NCBI GenBank assembly: GCA_017453665.1 | Contig: JAFTEM010000014.1 | Span: 62,001-126,000, forward strand | Direction: 5' to 3' | Length of the DNA stretch: 64,000 nt | Source of the DNA: a bacterium | GTDB lineage: Bacteria; Patescibacteria; JAEDAM01; Absconditabacterales; Absconditicoccaceae | Shown here: one piece after another, positions 45,800 to 57,008 of the stretch | Layout of the letters: every line of letters starts with the position of its first letter | Position numbering within the stretch: the stretch's first letter is position 1 | Program-made: the position numbers and the translations under genes | The notes under the pieces: model-generated | Databases searched by the model: none | What the model saw: only the letters and a program-made list of their open reading frames with translations | What the model was told of the DNA's origin: nothing

Positions 45800-46711
45800 A
45801 TGCAAACGCTTATAGGTAATAACGCTGCTAAAACGCAATTTACAAATTATCTCAACCATAATCAGGCCAATAACAGGCCAATATTTTTAATAATCATCTG
45901 ACCTGAAGGGATAGGAAAAACCTCTTTTCTTCGTCAATACACAGAAAACACATTATGAACATATGCATCAACAGATTTTTTTCGAATGAGAGATTGTAGT
46001 AAAGAACTTTGAAAGGCGCATTCAATCCAAGTAGAAACCCCAGATAAATTAAAAACAATCCCGCTTTCAGAAACACTACTCTATGACAACAAAGGAATCA
46101 GAGAAATAAATACTCGACTCCAACAATCATCATTAAGTTGAAAAAAAGTATTACTCATAGAGAATATCCAAAGGATGACAAACGCTTCAATGAATGCATT
46201 TCTAAAAACCTGTGAAGAACCTCTTCCAAATAGATATCTTTTCGCAACAGCAGAACACGAAAGCTGAATCCTTCCAACCATTCTTTCAAGAGCTATGGTA
46301 ATCAAATTCTCCCCTCTAAACCCAAAAGAGATGGACACATACATCACTCAAACTTTTCCAGAACTTCAGTGAGAGAAAAAAGAAATCATTGAAAAATTAG
46401 CCATGTGAAAGCCCTGAACACTTCATGCTATTTATGAAAAATTCCAGTCAATACCAGAAGCTTTTGAGAACGTAACTCAATTACTTTCCCTTCTAAAAAC
46501 AAAAGGTAACCGAGCAAAAAAAATACAATATCTAAAATTTTTAGATGAAAACCAGTTACTTGAAAGTTTCCAAACACTCCTTATCAAAGAATATGCAGAA
46601 AACCAAAACTCATTATGAGCAGAAACTCGAATCAAAGTAAAAAAATATATTAGCTCAAATGTTAATCAAGAGAATGCCCTTCGATATTGAATTTTATCAT
46701 CTGAAAACTAA
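45800..46711 (+). CDS. holB: DNA polymerase III delta-prime-like clamp-loader subunit, 303 aa
   Basis: N-terminal AAA+ fold: LIGNNAAKTQFTNYL, Walker A IIGPEGIGKTSF (residues about 32-42), then KVLLIENIQRMTNASMNAFLKTCEEP, where clamp loaders have DEA/ENA-Q-Q-M-x-x-x-A-x-N-A-L-L-K-x-x-E-E-P, and LPTILSRAMVIKF (sensor and SRC-like motif as SRA). The zinc-binding Cys residues of E. coli delta-prime are absent, usual in small genomes. ATG 45800, stop TAA 46709-46711 overlapping the rsmA start as TAATG, so the two are translationally coupled. Confidence 0.85.
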
Positions 46712-47481
46712 TGTCTACCTACCTTTGACAGAACTTCTTAAAAGATAGTCAAATCATTAAATACATAGCTAGTTCTATAGCGAATCTTTATGAAAAAACA
46801 AAAAGCAAAGCATTAATAGAAATTTGACCCGGGAAATGAGCAATCACAAAAAAGATTTACCAAATCTCCCCTTGTTTTTTTGTTATCGAAAAAGACGAAA
46901 CAATGAAAGAACACCTAGAAAATATCTGACTGAAAAAAAACCAAATCATTTTTTGAGATGTTCTAGAACAAGACATAGCAAAACTTCTTTGAGGGAAAAC
47001 TATCCAAGAAAAAGAAGCTATTGTTGTATGAAATCTTCCTTATTACATCACCTCTCCTATCTTTAAACACCTCTTTCGAAAAAAAGAAGCAAATCTCTTA
47101 TGATGATTTTTTATGATCCAAAACGAAGTCTGAGAAAAAATTATCTCATCAGCCAAAAAAAAATCATATCTATGGCGGTTAGTAAATAGAGCATATACTG
47201 TAGAATACATGAAAATAGTCCCTCCTAAATGTTTTTCGCCTGCTCCGAAAGTAAAAAGCTGTCTTATAAGATTTATAAAAAAGCCTACTCCTGAAAAAGT
47301 ACCCTATGATTCCCTTGAAAATTTTTTAAATCTCTATGCCCCTTATAGCAGAAAAACACTATGAAAGATAGAAAAAATGCTATCAAAAAAATGAAATACT
47401 CAATTTAGCGTTCCCGAACAACTAAAAAGTAAGAGACTCGAAGAATTAGAACGAGATGAACTCTGAGAAATCTTAATATAA
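46711..47481 (+). CDS. rsmA: 16S rRNA adenine-N6 dimethyltransferase, 256 aa
   Basis: KsgA dimethylates A1518 and A1519 in the loop of helix 45. LGQNFLKDSQIIKYIA start, SAM motif ALIEIGPGKGAITKKI, IEKDETMKEHL, then motif IV VVGNLPYYITSPIFKHL with catalytic NLPY, and MIQNEVGEKI, PPKCFSPAPKVKSCLIRF as in the family. Length is typical. Its start codon overlaps the holB stop. Ends TAA 47479-47481. Confidence 0.96.
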
Positions 47482-47539
47482 CTTGAAAACAAAAGAATTT
47501 TTACTATATAACAACTAACTTTACTCAAGAAAAGTTACA

Positions 47540-48586
47540 ATGAACGAACAAGTCTTCGAACAAATCAAAAGAGTAAACGAATATTGAAAAGAATATCGAC
47601 ATGCAAGAGAACTTGCTAAAGTTTTAGAATACGTAGATTTTACAAACTTCTCAAAGGTAGTAAAAAAGGCTGAAACTGCTTGTAAAAATAGTGGTCAATC
47701 TACAAAAAACCACTTCAGTGAATTTACAGAAACAGTAAACATCGGTTCCTGAGCAAAAAGACCTCTTAAAAGCCGAAAATTAAGCCGTTATGCCTGTTAT
47801 CTCATCATCCAAAACGCAGATCCAAGCAAAGAAATCGTTGCTCTTGGACAAAGTTATTTCGCACTTCAAACAAGACAGCAAGAACTTTCATCTCAATTTT
47901 TAGAAGACCAAAAAAGATTAGAATTAAGAGATGAAGTAACAAAGCACAACAAAAAACTTTTCAGTACAGCAAGATGAGCATGAGTAAAAGATTATGCAAC
48001 CTTCTATGATTCATGATATCAATGACTCTACGGACTAAAGAAAAAAGAAATTATCGAAAAGAAGCATCTTGATCCTGAAGATAATATCTTAGATCATATG
48101 AATAGCGAAGAGCTCGCAGCAAACCTCTTCCGTGCAACCCAAGCAGAAGCAAAAATCAAAAGAGAAGCTATTAAAGGACAAGAAAATGCAAGTATGGCTC
48201 ATTTTGAAGTTTGACAAAAAATAAGACAAACCATTCAAGAACTCTGAGGAACGATGCCAGAAGATATTCCAGCAGTTGAAGATATCAAATATGCAAGAAA
48301 AAGACTTGAAGATTTAGAATTTCATGATGAAACAGAACATCAAAGCTTTGATGTAAAATTAGCCGAAAAACTTATGGAAAAAGAATTTGCAGAAAATTCA
48401 AACAATGAAATCCAAGAAAAGCCACAATCTGCTCAATACAACCTTCCCGATAACGTATATCTTCTTCAAAATCTCGCAAAAATTATTAACGGATATCCAT
48501 GAGATAAATTACTATATCTTTGAGAGAAAAAATTTAAAGTATCAAGTGAGGGGTTAAGACTCGTAAAAGAACTTATGGAAAAATAA
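47540..48586 (+). CDS. dinD: DNA damage-inducible protein D family, 348 aa
   Basis: The family's N-terminal motifs are intact: EQIKRVNEYGKEY[CGA]HARELAKVLEY, FSKVVKKAETACKNSG, then LSRYACYLIIQNADPSKE, VALGQSYFALQTRQQEL and NLFRATQAEAKIKRE. In relatives the position of CGA 47597-47599 is Trp (EYWxAREL), while the CGT codons of LSRYACYL and NLFRATQ fall on conserved Arg; within one protein this separates the meanings of CGA and CGT. E. coli DinD is SOS-induced and inhibits RecA filament activity. No LexA-like palindrome is evident upstream. ATG 47540, stop TAA 48584-48586, 24 bases before ruvA. Confidence 0.92.
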
Positions 48587-48610
48587 TATTTTATACTACT
48601 AATACATACT

Positions 48611-49168
48611 ATGCTTCATTATTTCAGCTGAGAAGTTAAAAGAATCTGAGGAGACTGTTTTTTAACAAATCCTTCTTTTTGAATCCAAGCGCTCTATGCA
48701 GGAAACCAAAAAACATGAAACTTTTTCATTTACCCTTATTTCGATGATCAAAGAAAAACAATCTTGTATTTTGCATTTGATACCTACGAACAAAAAACAA
48801 GCTTTGAATCTCTCCTAAAAATATCTTGAGTTGGTCCTAAAACAGCATTTCAAATCGTTCAATTCCCTGCAAACGAAATCCAAGAAGCTGTTAATACACT
48901 TGATGCCAAATTTTTTCAATCAATTCCATGAATTGGTCCAAAACTCGCGAAAAAAATCGTTCTTGAACTAAAATGAAACTTCCAAATTTCAGAAGCTTTA
49001 GATGTAGAGCAAGACCAAAAACTCTTTAAATCAGTTGCGAAATCCCTCCAAAATTTTTGATTCGACTGAAATCGTGTCAAAGAGCTTCTTAGAACATACC
49101 CAGAAAAACTCACAGAAGAGAACCTTCCAGAAGTCGCAAAACGAGTTATTGCACAAATGGGGAAATAA
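48611..49168 (+). CDS. ruvA: Holliday junction DNA helicase subunit RuvA, 185 aa
   Basis: RuvA clamps four-way junctions for RuvB-driven branch migration. OB-fold N-terminus (MLHYFSGEVKRIG ... FFIYPYFDDQRKTILYFAFD), then the tandem helix-hairpin-helix motifs SLLKISGVGPKTAFQIV and FFQSIPGIGPKLAKKIVLELKG, and a short C-terminal domain III (KSVAKSLQNFGFDGNRVKELL). Length is normal. ATG 48611, stop TAA 49166-49168, which is directly adjacent to the convergent glycosyltransferase stop. It follows dinD closely, an apparent repair pair. Confidence 0.95.
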
Positions 49169-50113
49169 TTAAACTATAAGCTTTCGACCTTCTAAATATC
49201 CAAGCCATAATCATTTAATAATTTCTCGTTTATCATTTTCTCAATAAAGATACGCTTTAACAGAAAGCCAACAACAAATTCCCCAACTACTCCAAAGTAA
49301 TAATATCGCCATCTCTGAAAAACTTGCATGTTTTTTTCACCATAAAAAAATATTTCTTATTTTCTGAAACGCTGATTTCTTATTTCCTATCCATCATTCT
49401 TCTAAATACGTCTTATCTCTTTCATAATGATGGACTTTTAAATCTCTAAACACTAAAATAGGATATCCTTTTTCATGAATAGAATAAATAAAATCAAGAT
49501 CTTCTGCAATCCAAGCTATTTGTTCATCGTAACGCACTGTTTGCATAATCGATTTTTTTCAAAAAATTCCATTTCAACTAAACATTTGGATCTCTGCATA
49601 TTCTTGATTTTTTTCTAGAAAATGAACCATTGGACGCGCTTGCCAATAACTATATCAAGAAAATCCTTGGTTCTGCACCTTTGTTGTTCCCCTCCATAAT
49701 AGTGTTGGTGTAATAAAAACTTCTTTATTATACCATTTCTTAAATTTATCATGATATGCTAACGCCTTCTTCAAATAATCAGCATCTATACGATTATCAT
49801 CATCAAGAAGTTGGACATATTCACCTTTCGCATTATCAATTCAAAAATTCCTTGTATAACTTGCCCCTCATTGAGATTGAGGCAGAAACTTAGAATTTCT
49901 ATGAGATAAAAATTTTAAATCTAAAGAATATTTAGAAAATTTTTTCAAAAAATCATTCCATTCTCCTTCACTAAAGTTTCTATCACAGACAACAACAACC
50001 TCAAAATCCTGAAAACTTTGATTTTCTAGACATGAGAAAAGCGAGAATAAGAGCTCATAATTCGTTGCTCTACTTGGAATAACAACAGAAACTTTAGGAA
50101 GCTTCGTTTTCAT
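49169..50113 (-). CDS. Family 2 glycosyltransferase, 314 aa
   Basis: GT-A fold: KVSVVIPSRATNYELLFSLFSCLENQSFQDFEVVVV is the typical GT2 entry, GGASYTRNFGIDNAKGEYVQLLDDDNRID supplies the DxD metal site around residues 85-112, and EIQMFSGNGIFGKKS / DEQIAWIAEDLDFIYSIHEKG the acceptor region with ED. The C-terminal ~60 residues contain a hydrophobic helix (AILLLWSSWGICCWLSVKAYLYG) that may anchor it to the membrane. It transfers a sugar from a nucleotide-sugar to a surface glycan. ATG 50111-50113, stop TAA 49169-49171. Confidence 0.88.
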
Positions 50114-50279
50114 TTATCGGATATACAACTAAAGAGATACTGAAACTGTAGGAAAATTCCCTCAACATTCAAGTAAAATTAAACATCTTGATTTTTCACA
50201 AAATAAATCTTCAAAAAATTGACATTTTTAATTTTTATAGATAAAATATTGTATGTATTTTACACCATAGAAAATAAAA

Positions 50280-52124
50280 ATGTCTAAAAAGTGGAAAAAT
50301 ATGAGAATGTCTAACGTACGCGACAATCTCCATCAAAAGTTCTGAAACAGAATCTTAAGGAAAAATCACAAATGAAGAAGAGTTGATAAAGCATTTAACA
50401 CCTCTAATTTTCTTTATCGTCACTGGCTTCACATTGGTGAATTTTGTGTAGCAATCCTTCTTAGTTTTTCAACAATCATCTTTGGAAACGGAAATTCTAC
50501 TCCAAACAACACAGAACTTGTTTATCCACTTCAAGAAGTATCAACCCTTGAATGTAGAACAGAAGCATGGGATACACTAACCGATTCTTGTAAAATACAA
50601 CTTCCTATAATCGCATGAGCAAATTATCAAAATTATATCTGAAATTCAACATACACAGATATCTATACAGTTCTTTATGGTGGGAACTATCATAGCTGAC
50701 GAAACACTAACGAATGAAGTCACTACGGTGTAGATATTGCAACTGCAAAAGGAACACCTCTTTATGCAATTGCAGATTGAAAAGTATATTTTGCATGAGA
50801 ACAATCATGATATGGTAATGTCGTAAAAATCGAATTCGTATACCAATGAATTAGATATTTCGCCATTTATGGACACATGAATAGTATCAATGTGAAAGAA
50901 GGAGATACCGTAAGTAGAGGTCAAAAAATTGGAACCGTTGGAAACAGCTGAGTAACAATGGGATGACTCTGAGGATATCATGTACACTTTGAAATCGCAA
51001 AATGAGATACAGGAAGACCTGTATACGCATTCTACGGTTGTGCAGATCTCGACAAATGAGGAATAGAAATCATCAACCAAGGATTATGTAGAACAGAAAT
51101 GTATTCTCGTACACTTGATCCTATCGCACTTCTAGAAGGAGCTAAAGCAAAACTTCCTCATCCAACAAGTATAACAACAGAAGAACATTATGTAGCAGAA
51201 AACGCTGTTAGTACAGAAGACCGTGAACAAGTTGTAAAAATCGCAAAACTCTTCATAGGAAGTCCTTATCAACTATGAGGAACAGGAAGTCTTCCAGGAA
51301 CAGCAACAGATTGTAGTAACTTCACAAAAACAGTATTCGCTAATGTAGGAATTGTACTTGAAAGAAGTGCTGCTGACCAAGCATATCAATTCTCAGCATG
51401 AGGATATTGGTATGATAGTTTAGACATGGCGGAAATCGGTGATCTAATCTTCTTTAAAAATACCTATACTTCAGACCAAGAAATTACCCACGTTTGAATC
51501 TATGTAGGTAATGGTATGATGATTCATGCAGGAACTAAAAAAGTAGAAATCGTAACACTTGATAGTTATTGGAAATCACATTTCAAAGGAATTGGATCAT
51601 TTAAATATCTCTACAAAAACTATAATAAACAAATTGCACAAACAAATTACCTAAAGATTAGTGCAACTCCAACTTCACAAACACAAAAAGTAGATACAAT
51701 AACAACAATTATTGAAGATACAAATAATAAAAACGAAGAACAACATGATGTAGCACCAACAACAGAAGAAAAATCAATCACATTAGAAGATACAAAGCTT
51801 GATGCAACAGGTAAAGCATTCTTTAAAGAATGGAATATCGAAATTAAATGAGATGTTAGCACTCCACTTAAAAAATGAGAAACAAGAACATTAAAACTTT
51901 CTGTTTCAAAAGCAAATGGAGATACCTATAACGGAGTCCTTAAACAACCAATTATGTTTGTTTCAAACTCAACGAACATAAGTATTGATCCTGTAGTAAT
52001 CTCTCTTATTAAAAACTGAGAAGTAGAAATAAAATTAACAGCTGCACAACAAGCATGAGAAGTCTATATTGCAGTAAACCTTTGAACAAATAAAATGTGA
52101 GGATTTAGCTTAAAGATTCAATAA
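50280..52124 (+). CDS. Cell-wall hydrolase with M23 peptidase and NlpC/P60 domains, 614 aa
   Basis: A basic N-terminus and a hydrophobic helix (FCVAILLSFSTIIFG, about residues 55-70) anchor or export it. Residues ~125-280 are an M23 zinc endopeptidase: HYGVDIATAKGTPLYAIADG, IRYFAIYGHMNSI and GYHVHFEIAKG (H-x-x-x-D and H-x-H ligands). Residues ~315-440 are an NlpC/P60 domain: IGSPYQLGGTGSLPGTATDCSNFT (catalytic Cys), EIGDLIFFKN and ITHVGIYVGNGMMIHAG (catalytic His). A Thr/Glu-rich linker and a C-terminal beta-rich domain follow. Both activities cleave peptidoglycan stems. ATG 50280, stop TAA 52122-52124, with a terminator after. For an epibiotic CPR cell such an enzyme could serve own wall growth or host-wall attack. 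Confidence 0.92.
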
Positions 52125-52144
52125 AAGAAACATTTAACATACAG

Positions 52145-52174
52145 AAAAAGCAACCATCATTCGATTGCTTTTTT
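52145..52174 (+). terminator. Intrinsic terminator behind the wall hydrolase gene
   Basis: AAAAGCAA / TTGCTTTT stem with an 11-base loop and a T-run, 20 bases after the stop codon. Confidence 0.85.
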
Positions 52175-52266
52175 AAATTTAAGATTTTCCTGTCCACATA
52201 ATATTTACTTGTTTTCACTCCGTAATTAACTAAAGTAAGTATCAGTTTTATTCACAACAATAAATT

Positions 52267-53910
52267 ATGACTACACGAGCAGAACTAGCAGATATCCTCT
52301 TCCCTGATACTACTCAAACAATACAAGACCTTCTAAATCAATATCCTGAAAGACAAGAAAAACCTGTTCTTCGTTTTGCTCCAAGCCCTACTGGATACCT
52401 CCATTTTTGAGGATTATACACTTCTTTTATTTCTCGAAAATACGCAAAACAGAATAACTGAAAAATGTTATTAAGGATTGAAGACACCGATCAAAAAAGA
52501 GAAATAGAATGAGCAGCAGAACTACTTATCAAAGCACTCCAAAATTTCTGAATTCAATTTGATGAATGACCATTGACAATCGATGAAGAAAAATGAAACT
52601 ACTGACCATACACCCAATCAAAAAGGGGAAATCTCTATAAGGTATTCGCCAAATATCTTGTTGCTCAAGGACTTGCATATCCTTGTCGGATGACAGAAGA
52701 AAGACTTAATGAAATAAGAGAAATGCAAACCATTTCAAGAATCATCCCTTGAATCTATTGAAATTACTCAGAACGAAGAAATAAAACTCCAGACGAATTA
52801 TTAGAAAAATTCAACCAAGAAAACAAAACATTTCCAGTACTTAGATTCCGCTCACACTGAGATACTTCAAAAAAAATCGTTTTCAAAGACCTTATAAGAG
52901 GAGATATTTCAATGGTTGATAATTATAACGACATTGTCCTTATCAAAGGAGATTGACTCCCAACCTACCACCTTGCCCATATCGTAGACGATACTCTCAT
53001 GAGAGTAACTACCGTTACCAGAGGTGAAGAACGACTTACTTCTGTTCCACTTCATCTTCAATTATTTAATGCATTTAACCTTCCAGCACCAACCTATTGT
53101 CATTTAGCACCTATCTGCAAACTCGATGAAGGTAAAAAAAGGAAACTAAGTAAAAGAAAAGATCCAGAAGCTAACGTGGAATATTTTTTCGAAAATTGAT
53201 ATGCTCCTCAAGCACTCCTTGAATATATCATGACCCTAGCAGATTCTTCATATGAAGATTGGCAAAGAGAAAACGAAGAAAAGTCATTCCTTGAATTCCA
53301 ATTCTCTTTAGAAAAAATGAACGTTGCTGGACCATTATTTGATTTCGTAAAACTTCAAAGCATAGCAAACACATATCTTTCTAAATTAAGCACAGAAGAT
53401 CTCTATAACCAATGACTCTCTCGAGCAGAAAAATATCATACAGCGCTTGCTAATCTTATGAAAGAAGACCCTGAATACACAAAATCAGCACTTAATATCG
53501 AAAGACATACAGAAAAGGATCCAAAAAGATTTACTCTATATTCTGATATCGAAAAAAATATCTTATTCTTCTTTGATAAAAAACGGCCAGAAATAAAAGC
53601 AAATAAACCTGAATACCCAGAAGGTATTCCTCAAGAAACTTGGAAAAATTTTGCTGAAGATTATGCACAAAACTATTCTCTTGAATGAGACGTACTCTCT
53701 CGATTTGACCAACTAAAACAAATCGGTAAAAAATATTGATTCGCTGCTAATAATGCCGAATTTAAAGAATGAGGATATATAGGGAAAGTCTGAGATTTAG
53801 CTATGTTCTTAAGAATTCAACTTTGTTGAGCAAAGCAAACACCAGATCTTTTCTCTGTAATGAAAGTCTTAGGAGATAAAAGAATTAAAGAAAGATTATT
53901 AGATTTATAA
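52267..53910 (+). CDS. gltX: Glutamyl-tRNA synthetase, 547 aa
   Basis: Class I synthetase. RFAPSPTGYLHFGG (HIGH motif as YLHFGG), MLLRIEDTDQKR, DGLPTYHLAHIVDD, and KRKLSKRKDPE (KMSKS equivalent KLSKR) are all in order; the C-terminal anticodon-binding helices follow. Four codons are informative for the code: CGA 52435-52437 aligns with the Trp of 'FNWLYAR', CGA 53032-53034 with the nearly invariant Trp of RGEEWL, CGG 52687-52689 with an aromatic in 'Y-C-[YF]-C-T-x-E-E-L', while CGC in LRFRSHG and CGT in VLRFAPSPTG fall on Arg. In genomes lacking GlnRS this enzyme also feeds the Gln pathway; not testable here. ATG 52267, stop TAA 53908-53910. Confidence 0.96.
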
Positions 53911-53922
53911 AAGAGTTTAATT

Positions 53923-54378
53923 ATGGAAGAAATTAAACAATCAGAGCATAAAGATTATCTCCCTTCTTATCCATTTTCAACTGGAGAATTAATAGAACTT
54001 TTTGTACTACCAAATCAAAAAGAAATATTTCTTGAAATTGCCGAAAAACTTCATCAAGACGCAGAAAATGATTGAAAAAAAGGAAGAAAATTTCTTCAAG
54101 AACAAGGAGAAAAAGCTTCAAGAACATGTAAGAGAATCTCGGAGATTTCAGGAGACACCCCAGAAAAACATGGTAATAAACAACTTGTTGAAGAACTTAT
54201 CAATATGGATTACGCATCTGTTGCTAATTTCTTCAAACAACTTTCAAGCTACTATGATGAAAATTCTCCACTGTTTCAAGAATTAAAAAATCTAAAAGAA
54301 CTCTTTGAAAGTATGCGAAAAGTTTCAGAGAAACACACTAAAGTTATAAGCAAAGAACTTTTAGATAACTTAATATAA
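53923..54378 (+). CDS. Hypothetical protein, 151 aa
   Basis: Unknown small soluble protein, Glu/Lys-rich and probably helical, with no signal or membrane segment. Visible pieces are YPFSTGELIELFVLPNQK near the N-terminus and DYASVANFFKQLSSYYDENS in the second half. It starts at ATG 53923, 12 bases after gltX, and ends at TAA 54376-54378, three bases before the phosphopantetheinyl transferase gene, so the three are one operon. It has the size of an acyl- or peptidyl-carrier but I see no clear DSL attachment motif. Confidence 0.6.
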
Positions 54379-54381
54379 AAA

Positions 54382-54993
54382 ATGCGAAATGCCTTAGAAA
54401 AAGTAACCGAAGACTTAATAGGTCCAGTAAAAGAAGATTTTTCTAAAAAATTCATTTTATCATTAAGAGGGCCTTACATTGAACAAAGGCTTATCAAATT
54501 TGGATATTTAGATGGTTATTTTGCCCCAACGACAGAAACAAGTCTCAAAAAAATAGACAAAGAACACTACTATAATTGAGAATATTTCTCAGCTTCATAT
54601 AGCTGAGATTGGATCCTTTTTATGGTTGCCGATCAAAAAATAGGAGTTGATATCGAAAGAATAAGAAGAAGGTCGCTTATTTTACTTGATTGGTTTGATG
54701 AAGACTATTACCAAATGCTTGGTTTGTGAAAAACTTGGTATGCATTTTACACGCTTTGGACAGCAGAAGAAGCACTATTAAAAGCACTCGATTTAAAAAA
54801 GATGGAAGATATAAAAAGTTTTGAATTGATTGATTGGGCTGAAAAAAAAACAACATTCCGCGATATCACATTTACTAGAAAACTTTTTTTCAGATGACCG
54901 GATGAAACAGAATATACCGTATATAATTGAGAAAATAGCGAAGTTTCTTACAGTATCGCTTTCAAAGAAGAATATTATGGAAATTTTTTCTAG
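54382..54993 (+). CDS. 4'-phosphopantetheinyl transferase superfamily protein, 203 aa
   Basis: Transfers the phosphopantetheine arm of CoA to a serine of a carrier protein. The two family motifs are present and correctly spaced: KIGVDIERIRRRS (metal-binding Asp and Glu, about residues 87-99) and LWTAEEALLKALDLKKMEDI (W-[ST]-x-x-E-A-x-x-K, about 132-151); the upstream SASYSGDWILFMVAD is the usual strand with S-x-S. Length is between the AcpS and Sfp types. ATG 54382, TAG 54991-54993. No fatty-acid or polyketide genes are in the window; the target is unknown. The 102 bases between this gene and the terminator hold nothing recognisable. Confidence 0.82.
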
Positions 54994-55094
54994 TTTAATA
55001 CCAAAAGCACAAAAAGCTACTTTATTCATAGATTATAAACCAATTAGCAAAGAAAATACAGGTTTTAAGTACATTTCGAAAATAGAAAATCTTC

Positions 55095-55131
55095 ATTCCC
55101 CAAAATTAATTTTTTTTCAAATTTGGGGAAT
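55095..55131 (+). terminator. Bidirectional intrinsic terminator between the PPTase gene and recJ
   Basis: ATTCCCCAAA / TTTGGGGAAT 10-bp stem with an AT-rich loop and flanking A/T tracts, placed between convergent stops (54993 and 55136). Confidence 0.75.
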
Positions 55132-55135
55132 AATT

Positions 55136-56797
55136 TTATTCACAATTCTCCCACTCAAGTCAGTGGACATAAAACCCACCATTAAAAGTATCTTTTTTAA
55201 CATTTCCAATAACTCTTATTCTCTCTCAAACCTTATCAATTTCATCCCCCTTAGACCAAAAAATACAACTCAACTCATTATCTCAAAACTTTCCATATAA
55301 TTTTAAATGAGCTCATCAATTCTTTCAAACCTTTTCTGCTTTTACAACATTAACATTTTCCAACAAAAATAACGGTTCCTGATTCCCTTCTCAAAAGGGA
55401 GCAAGCATTTCAATATCTGAAAGCTCTTCATAATTCCATTCATGAGAGTGCAAAATAGTATCAACCATGGTTATCTTTTCTAATTGTTCCTCCTTAATAC
55501 ATTCATTACAATGCTTCTGAAAAATCGTAATAACTTTCTCCAAATCATCTAAATCTATTGTTAATCCTCAAGCTCATTTATGTCCTCAGAATCTTTTCAA
55601 ATAAGGAGAAGCCTTTGAAATCATTTCAATAACATTAAAATATTCTGGACCTCTTAATGAAGCAATAGCTTGATGTTTTTCCTTATCAATTTTAAATACA
55701 GCAGACGGTTTATTATATTTCTCTGTTATCCTTCAAGCGACAATTCCAACAATTCCTTCATGGAATTCTTCATCACATACTGATAAAAAACACTGATCTA
55801 AATCAAGTTGTTTCTCTGCAATCCTAAACGCTTGATCTTGCATTCTTCTTCTTTCACTATTAATATCCTCTATTTTTTGAATATATTTTTCCTGATCTTC
55901 ACTCTCACACAACAAAATCTTTAAACTATCATAAGGACTTTCTAATCTTCCTCCAGCATTAATCCTTGGCCCAATCACAAACCCAATATGAAAAGTGTCT
56001 ATATTTCCTTTCAAATTCAAAAAATTCAAAAAACCTTGTAAGCCTTTAGGGACCATTTCTGGATGACAATTCATAATCTCAAGACCTCTCTTCACTATCA
56101 CTCTATTTTCATGAATCAATGGAACAATATCAGCAACTGTTCCTATAGCAACAATTGGTAAAAAATAATTAAAAATCTCATTCTTTTTATCTTTAGTAAA
56201 CGTTGATTTTGCTAACAACGCATTAAGTAGTTTAAAAGCAACCCCTACTCAAGCTAGTCCTTTAAAAGGATAACGAGAAGAAACTTGAGGGTTAATAACA
56301 GCATAAGCATCAGGAAGTTCATCTAACGCCTGATGATGATCAGTAATAATTAAATCCATACCCAAAGTTTTAGCATACTCAGCTTCAGCTATTGAAGTAA
56401 TTCCATTATCTACTGTAATAACCAACGAAATTCCTTCATCTTTCATAATATCTAAATGCTTAGTTTTTAATCCATACCCATCTTCAATTCTATGAGGATA
56501 TCTAATACTAACATTATGATAATTCAAATACTTACTAAAAAATTTATACAACGTATAACTCGCCGTTATTCCATCAACATCATAATCTCAAAAAATTATA
56601 ATTTTTTCCTTGTCCTTCAACGCTTTAATAATCCTTTCAACTCATTTATCCATATCATTAAGCAAAAAAGGATCCAACCAATAATTTCATAATGTTGGAT
56701 TTAAAAAATCTGTAGCTATATCTGATATGTTTCTTACTTTTAGTAATCTTTCAATAAGAGATAAATCAGCATCTTGATTCAATACTTGATAATGCAT
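55136..56797 (-). CDS. recJ: Single-stranded-DNA-specific exonuclease RecJ, 553 aa
   Basis: DHH-superfamily 5'-3' exonuclease in recombination and mismatch repair. Motifs: IIFGDYDVDGITASYTL (motif I DYDVDG), VITVDNGITS (motif II), IITDHHQALDELPDA (DHH, motif III), TVADIVPL (motif IV), then DHHA1-domain GPRINAGGRLESP and CDEEFHEGIVGIVA, and a C-terminal OB-fold region (LKLYGKFGDNELSCIF). ATG 56795-56797 (MHYQVLNQDADLS) is taken because the conserved N-terminus starts there; an open frame continues upstream. Stop TAA 55136-55138. TGA codons occur throughout. Confidence 0.93.
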
Positions 56798-57008
56798 ATA
56801 TGAGTTTAAATATATAGAACTTTTTCGTTCTTCCTCCTTATATGTTTTACCCCTCTCTTTGCAATAGCAATTCTTCTTAAAAAAATTAAACTCTAAAAGA
56901 ACTTTTTTAACTTGAAAAGTTAGAAAGATTTTGTTATAAAAAAGTATCAAAATTCAGACGCAACTCTTTTTTTACCTCCTTAAATAACTTTTACCTATAA
57001 AAAACCAA

